DNA from: Pelorhabdus rhamnosifermentans
Lineage (GTDB): Bacteria > Bacillota > Negativicutes > UMGS1260
NCBI RefSeq assembly: GCF_018835585.1
Contig: NZ_JAHGVE010000001.1
Coordinates: 434,001 to 498,000 of the forward strand
DNA: 64,000 bases
Direction: 5' to 3'
Every line of letters begins with the position of its first letter. Position 1 is the stretch's first letter. The notes beneath the pieces are model-generated. The model was not told the DNA's origin, did not search any database, and was given only the letters and a program-made list of their open reading frames with translations. A program made the translations under genes and the position numbers. This document shows, piece after piece, positions 34,457 through 43,677 of the stretch.

Positions 34457-35875
34457 CTATTGAGAGGATGCTAGTGGGATTCGTACAGTGACAGTGGTGC
34501 CTTGTCCATATAGGCTGGTCAATTGGATTGTACTGTCATGTTTTTCTGCAATCCAGCGGGCAATGGATAAACCAAGACCCGTTCCTCCGGTGATTTTTGA
34601 TCGGGATTTATCAACTCGATAGAATCGATCGAAAATTTTTGGCTGATCTTCTTCTGGTATTCCTATCCCTGTGTCTTGAATGATGACTTCCAAGTGATGG
34701 ACGGTTTGACGGGAGACAATACTAATTGTTCCGCCTGTAGCGGTATATTTGATACTGTTCTCAATGAAAATTCGTAGCATTTGTTTGATTGATGAGGCAT
34801 CAGCATAGATAGTTGCTTCATCATTTTGATGTAAGACGATGTGGTGGTTTGGTGCAATAAGATGCGTTTCCTGAACAACTTCATCGATAAGGTCCTCCAT
34901 AGCAAGTAAGGTTTTAGTGATTATTTGTTTACTTTGATCAGTTCTTGCTAAAAAGAGTAGCTTTTCAATAAGTCCATACATATTGGAAGCCTCCGATTTG
35001 ATGGCTTCAATGCCTTCATTTATTACGGATGGGTCCTGTTTTCCCCAACGATCTAACATATCTGCGTAGCCGCTAATGACTGTGATGGGTGTTCTTAGTT
35101 CATGGGACGCATCCGATACAAAGCGCCGTTGTTGTTCAAAACCGGTTTGAATTCGATGAAGCATATGATTGAAAGTTCTTGCTAATTCCTGAAGCTCATC
35201 GTTACTATTTGTCAAAGCGATGCGTTTTCCAAGGTCATTGACTTCGATTTCCTTTGCCGTATCCGTTATATCGCGGATGGGGTGCAAAATTCTACGGCTG
35301 ATAAATGTGCCTGATATGATGGCAATTAAGAGGCCTATCAAATTGGTTACTAGTAGACTTTTCACTAAAGTTTTCAGGAAATGAGTCTGCTCCGACATTG
35401 TTTTCATGATATATAGCTGATATAAGTGACCATTTTGCCAAATCATTTGATTATCATAATAAAAATAGACGTGATCAACATTGATTACTTTCAACGTTCT
35501 TTTTTTTATCGGGAAAAAGTTGAGAGGGTTTAAGTTTCTTTTATCTTCCTTTGTGAGGGCATGATTACCAGGCATATAGGGGGCGCTGTCAATTAACAGG
35601 TTATGTTGATTATCGAATATTCTAAGTATTATTCCAGGTACAAGTATGTTTTCTTTTAGCAGGTGTTGATCTAATGGATTTCCTTCCGACAGATAATGCA
35701 TTATGCTATTTGTGCTTAGAGTGATATCGTCATCTGCCTGGGTATATAACACGTAGTATAGTCCTGCAACTGTCAGCACGCTGGTAAAGAGTAGAGTACA
35801 GGAAAGAATGGTTGCATAAAGGATGGTCAATTTGATTGATATTGGTATTGCCAGCTGTTTAATCCTTAACCACAT
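34457..35875 (-). CDS. Two-component sensor histidine kinase (ArlS/OmpR-partner type)
   Basis: 472 residues. TM1 at about 15-40, an extracytoplasmic loop of about 125 residues, TM2 at about 172-194, a HAMP domain (ISRRILHPIRDITDTAKEIE), the dimerisation/phosphorylation helix FVSDASHELRTPITVISGYA with the phospho-His, then an HATPase domain with N box (RIFIENSIKYT), DTGIGIPEEDQPKIFDRFYR and GTGLGLSIARWI. It overlaps the response regulator gene by 17 bases. The stimulus is unknown; linked envelope genes suggest an envelope or cation cue. Confidence 0.93.
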   Translation of the reverse strand: MWLRIKQLAIPISIKLTILYATILSCTLLFTSVLTVAGLYYVLYTQADDDITLSTNSIMHYLSEGNPLDQHLLKENILVPGIILRIFDNQHNLLIDSAPYMPGNHALTKEDKRNLNPLNFFPIKKRTLKVINVDHVYFYYDNQMIWQNGHLYQLYIMKTMSEQTHFLKTLVKSLLVTNLIGLLIAIISGTFISRRILHPIRDITDTAKEIEVNDLGKRIALTNSNDELQELARTFNHMLHRIQTGFEQQRRFVSDASHELRTPITVISGYADMLDRWGKQDPSVINEGIEAIKSEASNMYGLIEKLLFLARTDQSKQIITKTLLAMEDLIDEVVQETHLIAPNHHIVLHQNDEATIYADASSIKQMLRIFIENSIKYTATGGTISIVSRQTVHHLEVIIQDTGIGIPEEDQPKIFDRFYRVDKSRSKITGGTGLGLSIARWIAEKHDSTIQLTSLYGQGTTVTVRIPLASSQ

Positions 35876-36551
35876 AGCCTACTCCTCTGATAGTATATAT
35901 GTATTTTTCATCATAGCGCTCGTCCAGTTTGCTGCGCAAATAGCGAACATATACATCAACGACATTGGTATCTCCCATATACTCATAACCCCAGACTTCT
36001 TGAAGAATTTGTTCGCGATTTAGTACCCTGTTTTTATTACGAACGAGATATTCCAAGAGGTCATACTCTTTCTTGGTTAATTCCACTTCTTGCTCGTTAA
36101 CTAGAACTTTATAACGATCTGGAAATAACACTAAATTTTTTACCTGTAGCTCGCTTTCATCCAGTGGCTGTTGTAATGATTTATGTTTGCGCAATGCCGC
36201 ACGAATACGAGCGAGAAGCTCTGGAATGGCAAATGGTTTGGTCAGATAGTCGTCCGCACCACTATCTAGTCCCGTCACTTTGTCTTCAATGTCATCTTTG
36301 GCTGTTACTATGATAATTGGAATTTCCGATAACTCCCGAATTCGTCTGCAGACTTCTATGCCGTCCATCTCCGGTATCATCACATCTAACAGAACAAGGT
36401 CAAAGTCTTCCTGCATGATTCGGTCAAGCGCATTCCGACCATTTGATTCGATGACTGTTTCAAATCCCTCGTGTTCCAGTTCCATTTGAAGAAAACGGGC
36501 GATTTTCCATTCGTCTTCTACAATGAAAATTTTCCTGCGTTCTATTGGCAT
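35859..36551 (-). CDS. OmpR-family response regulator
   Basis: About 230 residues: a receiver with IVEDEWKIAR, the phospho-acceptor in DLVLLDVMIPEMDG, TAKDD and the DYLTKPFAIPEL Lys; then a winged-helix DNA-binding domain (LTKKEYDLLEYLVRNKNRVL, DTNVVDVYVRYLRSKLDE, YTIRGVGYVVKD). The start MPIERRK at 36551 is chosen for its AGGAGG. It faces the gene at 36729, whose promoter region carries 11-base-spaced direct repeats typical of OmpR-class binding. Confidence 0.93.
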   Translation of the reverse strand: MPIERRKIFIVEDEWKIARFLQMELEHEGFETVIESNGRNALDRIMQEDFDLVLLDVMIPEMDGIEVCRRIRELSEIPIIIVTAKDDIEDKVTGLDSGADDYLTKPFAIPELLARIRAALRKHKSLQQPLDESELQVKNLVLFPDRYKVLVNEQEVELTKKEYDLLEYLVRNKNRVLNREQILQEVWGYEYMGDTNVVDVYVRYLRSKLDERYDEKYIYTIRGVGYVVKD

Positions 36552-36633
36552 TACCGTATACCTCCTAGTTTTAGCAAGCGTAAGCTGTTCCAAACCTATC
36601 AAAGCACTTTTTTTATGCTAAGGGAAGGGTTCA

Positions 36634-36696
36634 TTCTAATTTTTAATCTTATTCTAATCTTCGTCTAATGGTGGTGTAATGTTCGGCCGTTATTAT
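36634..36696 (+). promoter_or_regulatory. OmpR-type direct repeats and -10 box before the gene at 36729
   Basis: TTTAAT (36642), TCTAAT (36653) and TCTAAT (36664) at exact 11-base intervals, plus another TTCTAAT at 36634-36640, then TATTAT at 36691-36696 with no clear -35. This is the layout of a promoter activated by a phosphorylated OmpR-family regulator, probably the one encoded divergently. Confidence 0.65.
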
Positions 36697-36728
36697 ATGA
36701 TTAAGCCAATAATAAAGGAGTAACAATC

Positions 36729-37103
36729 ATGGGTAAGGATTGTTTGATGCAAGTCAAGAATACATTGATAGTCTATAAAAAGAAAATCTGGAGTATTGTA
36801 ATCCTCGTTACAATATTTGGAATGATTTCTGCTGGTGCACATGCCATGTTTCAGGTGCGCGGTGTTGTGACCGGGGTTGATAACAACAGTATTACTGTTA
36901 CCAATTTTTTCAGAACACAAACAGTAGATATGGCAGGTTCATCGGTAAATGTATCCGCTATTAAGCCTGGGTATAGGATTAAAATTCAAAAGAATTTACA
37001 GGGAAATATTCTCTACGTTCGGACTTCAGCATTTAAAGAAGATGAAGAAGATGAACAACATAAAGATAAGCATCACAGAGACTACAAAGATAGTAGGATT
37101 TAA
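36729..37103 (+). CDS. Small membrane-anchored exported protein of unknown function
   Basis: 124 residues. An N-terminal membrane segment (KIWSIVILVTIFGMISAGAHA) may be a signal peptide. It is followed by a compact beta-rich domain (FQVRGVVTGVDNNSITVTNF...AIKPGYRIKIQ, DUF5666/OB-like in pattern) and a highly charged tail (EDEEDEQHKDKHHRDYKDSR) that could bind cations. GGAG precedes the ATG. It is the likely main target of the divergent two-component system. Confidence 0.7.
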   Translation: MGKDCLMQVKNTLIVYKKKIWSIVILVTIFGMISAGAHAMFQVRGVVTGVDNNSITVTNFFRTQTVDMAGSSVNVSAIKPGYRIKIQKNLQGNILYVRTSAFKEDEEDEQHKDKHHRDYKDSRI

Positions 37104-37306
37104 TACCGAATATCGATTATAGCACAGAACCCAATACCCCGCATTCTATTATGGAGCTAAAGCAGAGAAATTAGACTGGTTTGACTTGCCACAGGTTGAA
37201 TGTAATTGTGGCTTTTGTCTACTTTTGCAGAAAGTAGCGAGAGGGGTATAGATTGAGCTTATCACAGAGTAGCTATTTATTATGATTAAAGAAGGAGGAA
37301 GATACG

Positions 37307-37902
37307 ATGCAATATGATTACAGCATCTTAATGTTTATTAATGGACTTTCAGGATATTTTAGTTGGTTGGACATGCTTGTAACTAACTTTTCTAAGTATG
37401 GCCCGTTGATTTTTGGCCTTTATCTTATGGGTCTTTGGTTTACAGGCAAATCTCAAGAAGAAATGAGAGAAAATCGTCGACAGGTATTATATGCTTTTAC
37501 TGCAGCGCTTCTGGCTTTAGGAATAAATCAAGTGATTGGCTTTATGTGGTTTCGGAATCGTCCCTATGTTGAGCATTCAGTGCATCGCTTGCTTCCAGTC
37601 ACATAGATGCATCATTCCCGAGTGATCATGCGGCTGGCGGATTTTCTATAGCCGGCAGCATACTATTTGAGCGATCCTTTAGTGGTACGGTATTATTTGT
37701 ACTTGCCTCGCTCTTAGCAGTTTCTCGTGTCTATGCTGGGATACACTATCCTAGTGATATACTGGGTGGGATGGTTGTAGGGCTTGTTAGCAGTATGATT
37801 GTGGATAGTAACAAGGAATTTCTTGAGAAACCAATCGACTGGATTTTGGCTGCTTGGAATTCCGTTGAAACCAATATTATTTACAACAAACAAAAAGTCT
37901 AA
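37307..37902 (+). pseudogene. BcrC-like undecaprenyl-diphosphatase (PAP2), frameshifted
   Basis: The first frame (37307-37606) carries the BcrC-like N-terminal half including INQVIGFMWFRNRPYVEHSV and stops at TAG. From 37600 another frame continues exactly where the family does: HIDASFPSDHAAGGFSIAGS, then SRVYAGIHYPSDILGGMVVG to a TAA at 37902. One missing base near 37598-37600 explains the break. The PSDH and SR...H...D catalytic motifs are intact in the second half. Either a pseudogene or a sequencing indel; no slippery heptamer for programmed frameshifting is seen. Confidence 0.85.
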
Positions 37903-38110
37903 AAATTGATGATGGGCAGAATGTAAACTAGTTATAGCAATTAAACGATATGAGGAAAATTTCTAACCAGCTGGTTAGTTTATATAACGAGTTTATTTTA
38001 AGTGGCTAGCACTTTTGAAGTGTTAGCCAGTTTGTTTGGGATGATGTTGGGAGAGGGTTGGTATACTATAATTGAAAGTTGACAGTGACTGAATTATTGG
38101 GGGCGCATGT

Positions 38111-39652
38111 GTGCGATTGAGTAGAAATTTTTGGATTTTACTATTACTTACGATACTTACGATATTTGTGAATCTTGGCAGTATGCCGCTTTTAGATCCG
38201 GATGAGCCAGTCTACGCGGAAACTCCCAAAGAAATGTTTTTATTTAACGATTTTATTTCACCACAGATATATGGTCAGTACTGGTATGATAAGCCCCCAA
38301 TGTACTATTGGCTAGTGGCGGGAGCCTTTAAATTATTTGGCGTAAATGAGTTTGCTGCCCGATTCCCTTCGGCCTTATTGGCAGTCATCTGTGTCGTAGT
38401 GGTTTATATGTCAGTATCTAAATTAGTGAGTGAGCGGGCAGGTATTGCAAGCGGATTGGTTTTGGCCACGAGTATTGAATACTTTTACTTAGGGAAAGCG
38501 GCAGTGACGGATATTACGCTTACACTGTTTCTGACGGTTTCATTACTTTGCTTTCTTCAAAAAAAATACTATCTCTTTTACATATTTTCCGGTTTAGCTA
38601 CATTGACAAAAGGACCCATTGGGTTCTTATTTCCTGGGGCTATTATTTTCATATGGATGGCTTTTACTCGACGGTTTAATGATTTAAAACACATGAAAAT
38701 ACCAGTGGGGATTATTTTGTGGGCAATTGTTGCTCTGCCTTGGTATGGGGTTATGTATCAAGTTCATGGCTCCGATTTTACCAATGGCTTTATCGGTGTA
38801 AACAATATTACGCGGTTTACAACTGCAGAACATGACAAAACTTCAGGTTGGTATTTTTTTATACCTGTTCTTATTTTCGGCTTTTTTCCGTGGACAGCGC
38901 TTATGTTTCAGTCGATCAAAGCGTCATTGAAAATAAAGGGGACAGAGAGGCATGCGTTATTACTTTTTTTGAATGTTTGGGCAGCGTTCATTTTTCTGTT
39001 TTTTTCTATTTCTAGTACCAAACTTGTGACGTATATATTACCGGTTTATCCGCCACTGGCGATTCTTGTTGGGTGGTATTTAGATCAATGCATGGAAAAG
39101 TATCGATTTTTAGCGGAAGGACTGGTTTGGCCAATTTTCTTAACCCTGCTGTCGGTGTTACTTCTTGGCGGATTAGTGGCAGGAAGTAATTTGATTCCAG
39201 ACATCACGCTCGGTGCCATCGGGCTAGCTGTGGTGTTGATTCTGATGATTTTAACAGTCTGGTATTTTCTGTACAACAAAGAGGTTAAGCGAGCATTTTG
39301 GGTACAGGCAATTGCGATGACGATCACTTCTATTATATTAGTGACTGTTCTTTTACCACCGATAGAAAATAATTTTAGCACACGCAGTATTGCCCAAGCT
39401 TTCGTAGCAAATTATGACGGAAAATCTCCCGTTTATGTTATCAAATTCTTACATCCTGGATTTGCATTTTATACAAATAAATATGGAAAAGAGATTAACT
39501 CTACTGAGGAAATACGCAATGTAATTTCTCAAAGTGGACAAGTGTATCTTGTGATACGCAAATCTGAATACCAAGGTTTAAGTGGCTCAGAGCAGGATTC
39601 TCTAGCTGTCTTGTCCCAGTCAAATGATAAATTACTACTGTTCAAACAGTAG
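38111..39652 (+). CDS. PMT/ArnT-like glycosyltransferase (GT-C fold)
   Basis: 513 residues, about 12 helices. The first outer loop holds the PLLDPDEPVYAETPKEM acidic motif of ArnT/PMT enzymes (D-E-x-x-Y/R), followed by YDKPPMYYWLVAGAFKLFGV and FAARFPSALLA. A C-terminal soluble domain of about 90 residues follows the last helix. It would move a sugar from polyprenyl phosphate to an envelope acceptor. GTG start. It lies between a BcrC-like gene and a PAP2 fusion, a second set of the parts at 17-21 kb. Confidence 0.88.
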   Translation: MRLSRNFWILLLLTILTIFVNLGSMPLLDPDEPVYAETPKEMFLFNDFISPQIYGQYWYDKPPMYYWLVAGAFKLFGVNEFAARFPSALLAVICVVVVYMSVSKLVSERAGIASGLVLATSIEYFYLGKAAVTDITLTLFLTVSLLCFLQKKYYLFYIFSGLATLTKGPIGFLFPGAIIFIWMAFTRRFNDLKHMKIPVGIILWAIVALPWYGVMYQVHGSDFTNGFIGVNNITRFTTAEHDKTSGWYFFIPVLIFGFFPWTALMFQSIKASLKIKGTERHALLLFLNVWAAFIFLFFSISSTKLVTYILPVYPPLAILVGWYLDQCMEKYRFLAEGLVWPIFLTLLSVLLLGGLVAGSNLIPDITLGAIGLAVVLILMILTVWYFLYNKEVKRAFWVQAIAMTITSIILVTVLLPPIENNFSTRSIAQAFVANYDGKSPVYVIKFLHPGFAFYTNKYGKEINSTEEIRNVISQSGQVYLVIRKSEYQGLSGSEQDSLAVLSQSNDKLLLFKQ

Positions 39653-39691
39653 TAGAGAAAATCAATTTTATCGGAAGGATGGAATTCGGCT

Positions 39692-40822
39692 TTGAAGCTT
39701 CAGAATGTAAAACTAAACTACGGGTTCATTTGTTGGGTGTTACTCCAGAGCGTTGTCCTTGCTTATGGCGGGGGTAATTATGCACCTTCTGATATATTTT
39801 CACATACGGATATTCAGATTGAGGCAGATCAGGTCATTAATCGGCTAATGGTAGCTGAGGGTAATGCAGTTGTTCTGGGTAATATCAAAGAAGGTATTGT
39901 GATTGTCGATGGCAATTTACTCATTGCTCCTACAGCTCAAATCGACGGAAGTATCATTGTTTTAGGGGGCTATATAGAGCAGCAACAGGGATCACAGACC
40001 AGCGGGCACTTGTTTAATCTAAAGCCGCAACGTTTTCCAATGATGAATTTAGTTATTGGGAGTTTATCTCTTTTAGCAATGCTAAGTCTAATCATCTTGC
40101 CATTTATTATTTGGTTGATGTTTAATATTTTTAAACGCTTTCCTTGTTATGTGCGCTTAAAAAACGGATTTTATCGGATGCAACACCGCTGGCCGCTGTT
40201 ATATATTATTCTGACATTGGGGCTTAGCTGTAGCATGCTTGTCTTGTTTTCAGAATTGGCCTGGAAAACAATATTCCGTCACACTATGGGAATGTTTGAC
40301 AATATCCTGATTTGGCTTGTGCGGTATTTTGCTAATCCAACACTGGATTCTATTATGATTTTTATATCTAATTTGGGGTATGGTTCTATCTATGGATTTA
40401 TTGTTGTAGCGGCATTTACTATTTTAGTCATGTATAGGCGCTGGTTAGAATTTGCAGGATTAGCAATTTGTCTTTCGGGCGGAGCCATTTTAAATTACAT
40501 ATTAAAAAATCTATTTGAACGTGCTAGGCCGGATGCTTTTCGAATCGTTGCGGCCTCTGGTTATAGTTTTCCAAGCGGACATGCGATGGTTTCAATCTAT
40601 TTTTATGGAATGCTGGCATTTTTAATAGCCAGGAATATAAAATCATGGCAGTGGCGTTACGTTTTGACGGCGATAACCATTTTGTTTATTGTGGTCATGG
40701 GGATTAGTCGTATTTATCTTGGGGTTCATTATCCGAGTGACGTTGTTGCCGGATATACTGCGGGGGGGATGTGGCTGATGTTTAACATTTCTCTGCTTAT
40801 GTGGTGGGAACGTAATAGGTAA
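39692..40822 (+). CDS. Bactofilin-like beta-repeat domain fused to a PAP2 phosphatase
   Basis: 376 residues. After a signal-like N terminus (GFICWVLLQSVVLAYGGG), residues about 35-100 form short beta-repeats of the polymer-forming type (EGNAVVLGNIKEGIVIVDGN, LLIAPTAQIDGSIIVLGGYI). Two membrane segments follow (about 120-145 and 165-190), then a complete PAP2 domain: KNLFERARP, SGYSFPSGHAMVS, SRIYLGVHYPSDVVAG. TTG start with GGAAGGA upstream. The repeat domain could scaffold the phosphatase. I know of no described protein with this arrangement. Confidence 0.8.
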   Translation: MKLQNVKLNYGFICWVLLQSVVLAYGGGNYAPSDIFSHTDIQIEADQVINRLMVAEGNAVVLGNIKEGIVIVDGNLLIAPTAQIDGSIIVLGGYIEQQQGSQTSGHLFNLKPQRFPMMNLVIGSLSLLAMLSLIILPFIIWLMFNIFKRFPCYVRLKNGFYRMQHRWPLLYIILTLGLSCSMLVLFSELAWKTIFRHTMGMFDNILIWLVRYFANPTLDSIMIFISNLGYGSIYGFIVVAAFTILVMYRRWLEFAGLAICLSGGAILNYILKNLFERARPDAFRIVAASGYSFPSGHAMVSIYFYGMLAFLIARNIKSWQWRYVLTAITILFIVVMGISRIYLGVHYPSDVVAGYTAGGMWLMFNISLLMWWERNR

Positions 40823-40838
40823 CAGATTATATTACAAA

Positions 40839-40920
40839 AAAATTAACGAAATTGTTGATGACATTTCCGTTATCTGCCGGTCAAACTAATCTTTTAGCTT
40901 TAAATGCAGTCATACAATAA
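40839..40920 (+). pseudogene. Fossil fragment of a methyl-accepting chemotaxis protein
   Basis: KINEIVDDISVI, then one frameshift, then [14 protein letters not shown] and a stop. This is the MCP signalling tip (compare [20 protein letters not shown] in the receptor at 58270). Only about 27 codons remain. Confidence 0.75.
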
Positions 40921-40930
40921 TTTTTTTATG

Positions 40931-40950
40931 ATAAAAAATTATTATCAGAA
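40931..40950. promoter_or_regulatory. Candidate YheO-regulator operator, copy 1
   Basis: ATAAAAAATTATTATCAGAA, 76 bases before the regulator gene. The same 20 bases with one change occur at 41816-41835 upstream of ridA. AT-rich, so proof needs binding data. Confidence 0.45.
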
Positions 40951-41025
40951 AAGAAGGAATTTTTCATTACTTGCAGAATGTATAAAATATAAGATTAATT
41001 CTGAAAACAAATACAGGAGATATGT

Positions 41026-41694
41026 ATGGAATCTAAAAAAAAGCTTGAAACGTATATTCCGTTAGTAAATTTTATTGCTGATATTATCGGCCCGCATTGC
41101 GAAGTACTCTTGCATGATGTTATCGATGTACAAAACTCTGTCATAGCCATTCGAAATGGCTATATAAGTGGCAGACAATTGGGATGTCCTTTAACTGATT
41201 TCGGACTGGAATTGTTGGAAAATAAAAATTATTTAAACCAAAATGCTGTTGTTAATTATTTAAGTCGTACTGTAAACGGAGAAAAATTAAGATCTTCTAC
41301 CTACTTTATTAAAGATGAAAATAATATATTGATTGGTATGCTGTGCGTTAATATTCTTATTTCACCCGATAGTCTCGTTGTAAAGAATTTAACGGATAAA
41401 TTGATCAGTACTTTATTTAATAATAATTCGACTGTTAATACAGTGGTCAATGAAGAAGAAAAAGTAATGGAATCTTTAAACACTTCTATCGAGAAAGTGG
41501 TAGATTCGGCAATAGAAAAAATTCTAGACGAAAATGAAATACCTGTTGAAAGAATGTCGATTGATGAAAAAATTTTCGTTGTTCAAAAACTAAACACCAA
41601 TGGTATCTTTAAGATAAAAGGAGCCATAACGAAGGTAGCTGGTGCATTGCAAACTTCTGAAAGCACTATATATAGGTATTTATCTACTAAATAA
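41026..41694 (+). CDS. YheO-like PAS/helix-turn-helix transcriptional regulator
   Basis: 222 residues: an N-terminal YheO-type PAS domain (YIPLVNFIADIIGPHCEVLL then HDVIDVQNSVIAIRNGYISG; KDENNILIGMLCVNIL) and a C-terminal HTH (GIFKIKGAITKVAGALQTSE then STIYRYL). The family includes DauR-like regulators of amino-acid catabolism. It precedes ridA, threonine ammonia-lyase and a permease, so it probably responds to threonine, serine or their products. AGGAGA lies before the ATG. Confidence 0.87.
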   Translation: MESKKKLETYIPLVNFIADIIGPHCEVLLHDVIDVQNSVIAIRNGYISGRQLGCPLTDFGLELLENKNYLNQNAVVNYLSRTVNGEKLRSSTYFIKDENNILIGMLCVNILISPDSLVVKNLTDKLISTLFNNNSTVNTVVNEEEKVMESLNTSIEKVVDSAIEKILDENEIPVERMSIDEKIFVVQKLNTNGIFKIKGAITKVAGALQTSESTIYRYLSTK

Positions 41695-41815
41695 TTACTG
41701 TGTAGATAAATACCTATGGCAATGACAAGATGAAACAATAATTTGTATGCAGTTGTCAGTAATGTAAAGTTTTATAAAATAGAAGACATCAAATTTTTTT
41801 TGGAACATTGTAATA

Positions 41816-41835
41816 ATAAAAAATTATTATGAGAA
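41816..41835. promoter_or_regulatory. Candidate YheO-regulator operator, copy 2
   Basis: ATAAAAAATTATTATGAGAA, 19 of 20 identical to the site at 40931-40950, in the 350-base gap before ridA. The rest of 41695-42045 has no clear -35/-10 pair; a TGGCAG...TGC stretch near 41970 has the wrong spacing for sigma-54. Confidence 0.45.
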
Positions 41836-42045
41836 TAAATTTTCCGTAACATAATCGGTAATTTTCGTAAGATAGTTCGATTTTCAATTAACGTAATATT
41901 TAATTTTATCAGGGAACACTATAAGTTAAAATGCAATAATTTGATATTTGATGTATGCTGTATTTTAATGGCAGGCCACTGCTTTAAAATAAGTTAACTG
42001 AAAGCTACGGTAAAATATTACGAAACTACATTAGGAGGAATGAAC

Positions 42046-42435
42046 ATGAAAGAAGTAATTGAAACTACTCAGGCCCCTCAGGCGATTGGTCCTTATTCAC
42101 AAGCAAGGATGTTTGGAGGGTCCCTTTTTAGTTCTGGTCAGATCCCGATTAATCCTCAAACAGGCGAAGTTGTTGCTGGAGGGATTGAAGCGCAAGCAAA
42201 GCAGGTGATGGAAAATCTCAAACAGGTCTTACTTGCTGCAGGAATGAGCTTTGATGATGTTGTAAAAACAACGGTTTTTATTACAAATATGGATAATTTC
42301 TCTGCTGTAAATGAAATTTATGGGCGTTACTTTACCAATAAATTGCCTGCCCGCTCCTGTGTTGCTGTGGCAAGTTTGCCTAAAGGAGTTTTGGTCGAAA
42401 TCGAATTGATTGCATGCAGTCACATTAATAAATAG
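42046..42435 (+). CDS. ridA: RidA-family enamine/imine deaminase
   Basis: About 129 residues, complete RidA/YjgF fold: IETTQAPQAIGPYSQARMFG, SGQIPINPQTGEVV, and the substrate-binding Arg in LPARSCVAVASLPKGVLVEI. RidA hydrolyses the reactive 2-aminocrotonate and 2-aminoacrylate made by threonine/serine ammonia-lyases. It lies 11 bases before that lyase, which is the functional match. The start at 42046 is preferred over 42040 for its spacing from AGGAGG. Confidence 0.93.
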   Translation: MKEVIETTQAPQAIGPYSQARMFGGSLFSSGQIPINPQTGEVVAGGIEAQAKQVMENLKQVLLAAGMSFDDVVKTTVFITNMDNFSAVNEIYGRYFTNKLPARSCVAVASLPKGVLVEIELIACSHINK

Positions 42436-42446
42436 GAGATGTAAAG

Positions 42447-43655
42447 ATGGAAATTTCATTGGAAGACATAAAAAAAGCCCGGGAAACGCTAAAGGGGGTT
42501 GTTTGCCGAACCGAGCTAGCCTATACCAATACGCTGAGTGATCTCACAGGTAATCAGGTTTATCTAAAGATGGAAAATCAACAACGCACAGGTTCGTTTA
42601 AATTGAGGGGCGCTTACAACAAAGTTGCCAATTTAACTGAAAATGAGAAGAAACACGGAATCATTGCTTCGTCTGCAGGAAATCACGCACAAGGGACAGC
42701 GCTTGCAGGCACTTTGTTTGGCATTCCAACTACTATCGTGATGCCAAAAAACGCTCCCTTATCGAAAGTCAAAGCAACGCAAGGTTACGGTGCAACCGTT
42801 GTTCTTCATGGAGGATTTTATGATGAAGCCTATGAGGAGGCACGGCGTATTCAAACAGAAAAACAATTGACTTTTGTTCATCCCTTTAATGATCCCATGG
42901 TGATTGCCGGTCAGGGAACCATTGGTTTAGAAATTTTAGAGGATTTGCCTGACGTTGAGGCTGTTGTTGTGCCGATCGGTGGCGGTGGATTGATTGCTGG
43001 CGTGGCTGTAGCGATTAAAAATTTAAAACCGGATGTAAAAGTCATCGGCGTTCAGACGAAGAATATGCCTTCCATGGCTGAAGCGATTGCGCAAAAGAAG
43101 ATTGTTACTTGTAATGGGAGTCCCACGATTGCCGATGGAATTGCCGTGAAAACTCCTGGTGAGTTAACGTTTGATATTATCCAGCGCTATGTTGATGACA
43201 TTGTAACAGTAGATGAAGAAGAAATTGCGAGTGCAATTTTACTTTTAATGGAGCGTGTCAAAACAATTTCAGAGGGAGCGGGTGCTGCTTCTGTTGCAGC
43301 GGTGTTAAATAAGCTGCAAGCCTATAAAAATCGTAAAATAGCAGCAGTTATTAGTGGCGGTAATATTGATGTGAATATGATGGCTCGTATTATTAATAAA
43401 GGTTTGGCGAAATCGGGTCGTAAAGTGTTCTTTAATATGGTGATTCCTGATAAACCAGGTTCGTTGTGGAAATTGTTGCAGTTGACGGCTGAGACAGGAG
43501 CCAATGTACTGACAGTTACTCACAAACGGGAAACGCGCGGTGTTGAATTAGGATATGTGACTGTGGAATTGGAATTGGAGACTGCCGATCAAACTCAAAT
43601 CGATGCCATTAAAAACCTTATGGAAGAGCATCAGTATTGCGTAAATATTGTATGA
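42447..43655 (+). CDS. Threonine ammonia-lyase (catabolic, with ACT domain)
   Basis: 402 residues. PLP fold: the Schiff-base Lys in [16 protein letters not shown], the phosphate-binding [27 protein letters not shown], and a C-terminal ACT domain ([20 protein letters not shown]). It deaminates threonine to 2-oxobutyrate (and serine to pyruvate). It is the single-ACT, about 400-residue TdcB/IlvA type; the cluster with a permease and PFOR points to catabolism rather than isoleucine synthesis. Confidence 0.93.
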   Translation: MEISLEDIKKARETLKGVVCRTELAYTNTLSDLTGNQVYLKMENQQRTGSFKLRGAYNKVANLTENEKKHGIIASSAGNHAQGTALAGTLFGIPTTIVMPKNAPLSKVKATQGYGATVVLHGGFYDEAYEEARRIQTEKQLTFVHPFNDPMVIAGQGTIGLEILEDLPDVEAVVVPIGGGGLIAGVAVAIKNLKPDVKVIGVQTKNMPSMAEAIAQKKIVTCNGSPTIADGIAVKTPGELTFDIIQRYVDDIVTVDEEEIASAILLLMERVKTISEGAGAASVAAVLNKLQAYKNRKIAAVISGGNIDVNMMARIINKGLAKSGRKVFFNMVIPDKPGSLWKLLQLTAETGANVLTVTHKRETRGVELGYVTVELELETADQTQIDAIKNLMEEHQYCVNIV

Positions 43656-43677
43656 TAAGCAGGAGGGAATAAAGATA

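Noticed and set aside
37307-37902. Programmed ribosomal frameshift in the BcrC-like gene
   Set aside because: No slippery heptamer or downstream pseudoknot is evident; a one-base deletion explains it more simply.
41960-41985. TGGCAGGCCACTGC as a sigma-54 promoter before ridA
   Set aside because: GG and GC are nine, not ten, bases apart and the -12 TTGC match is poor.
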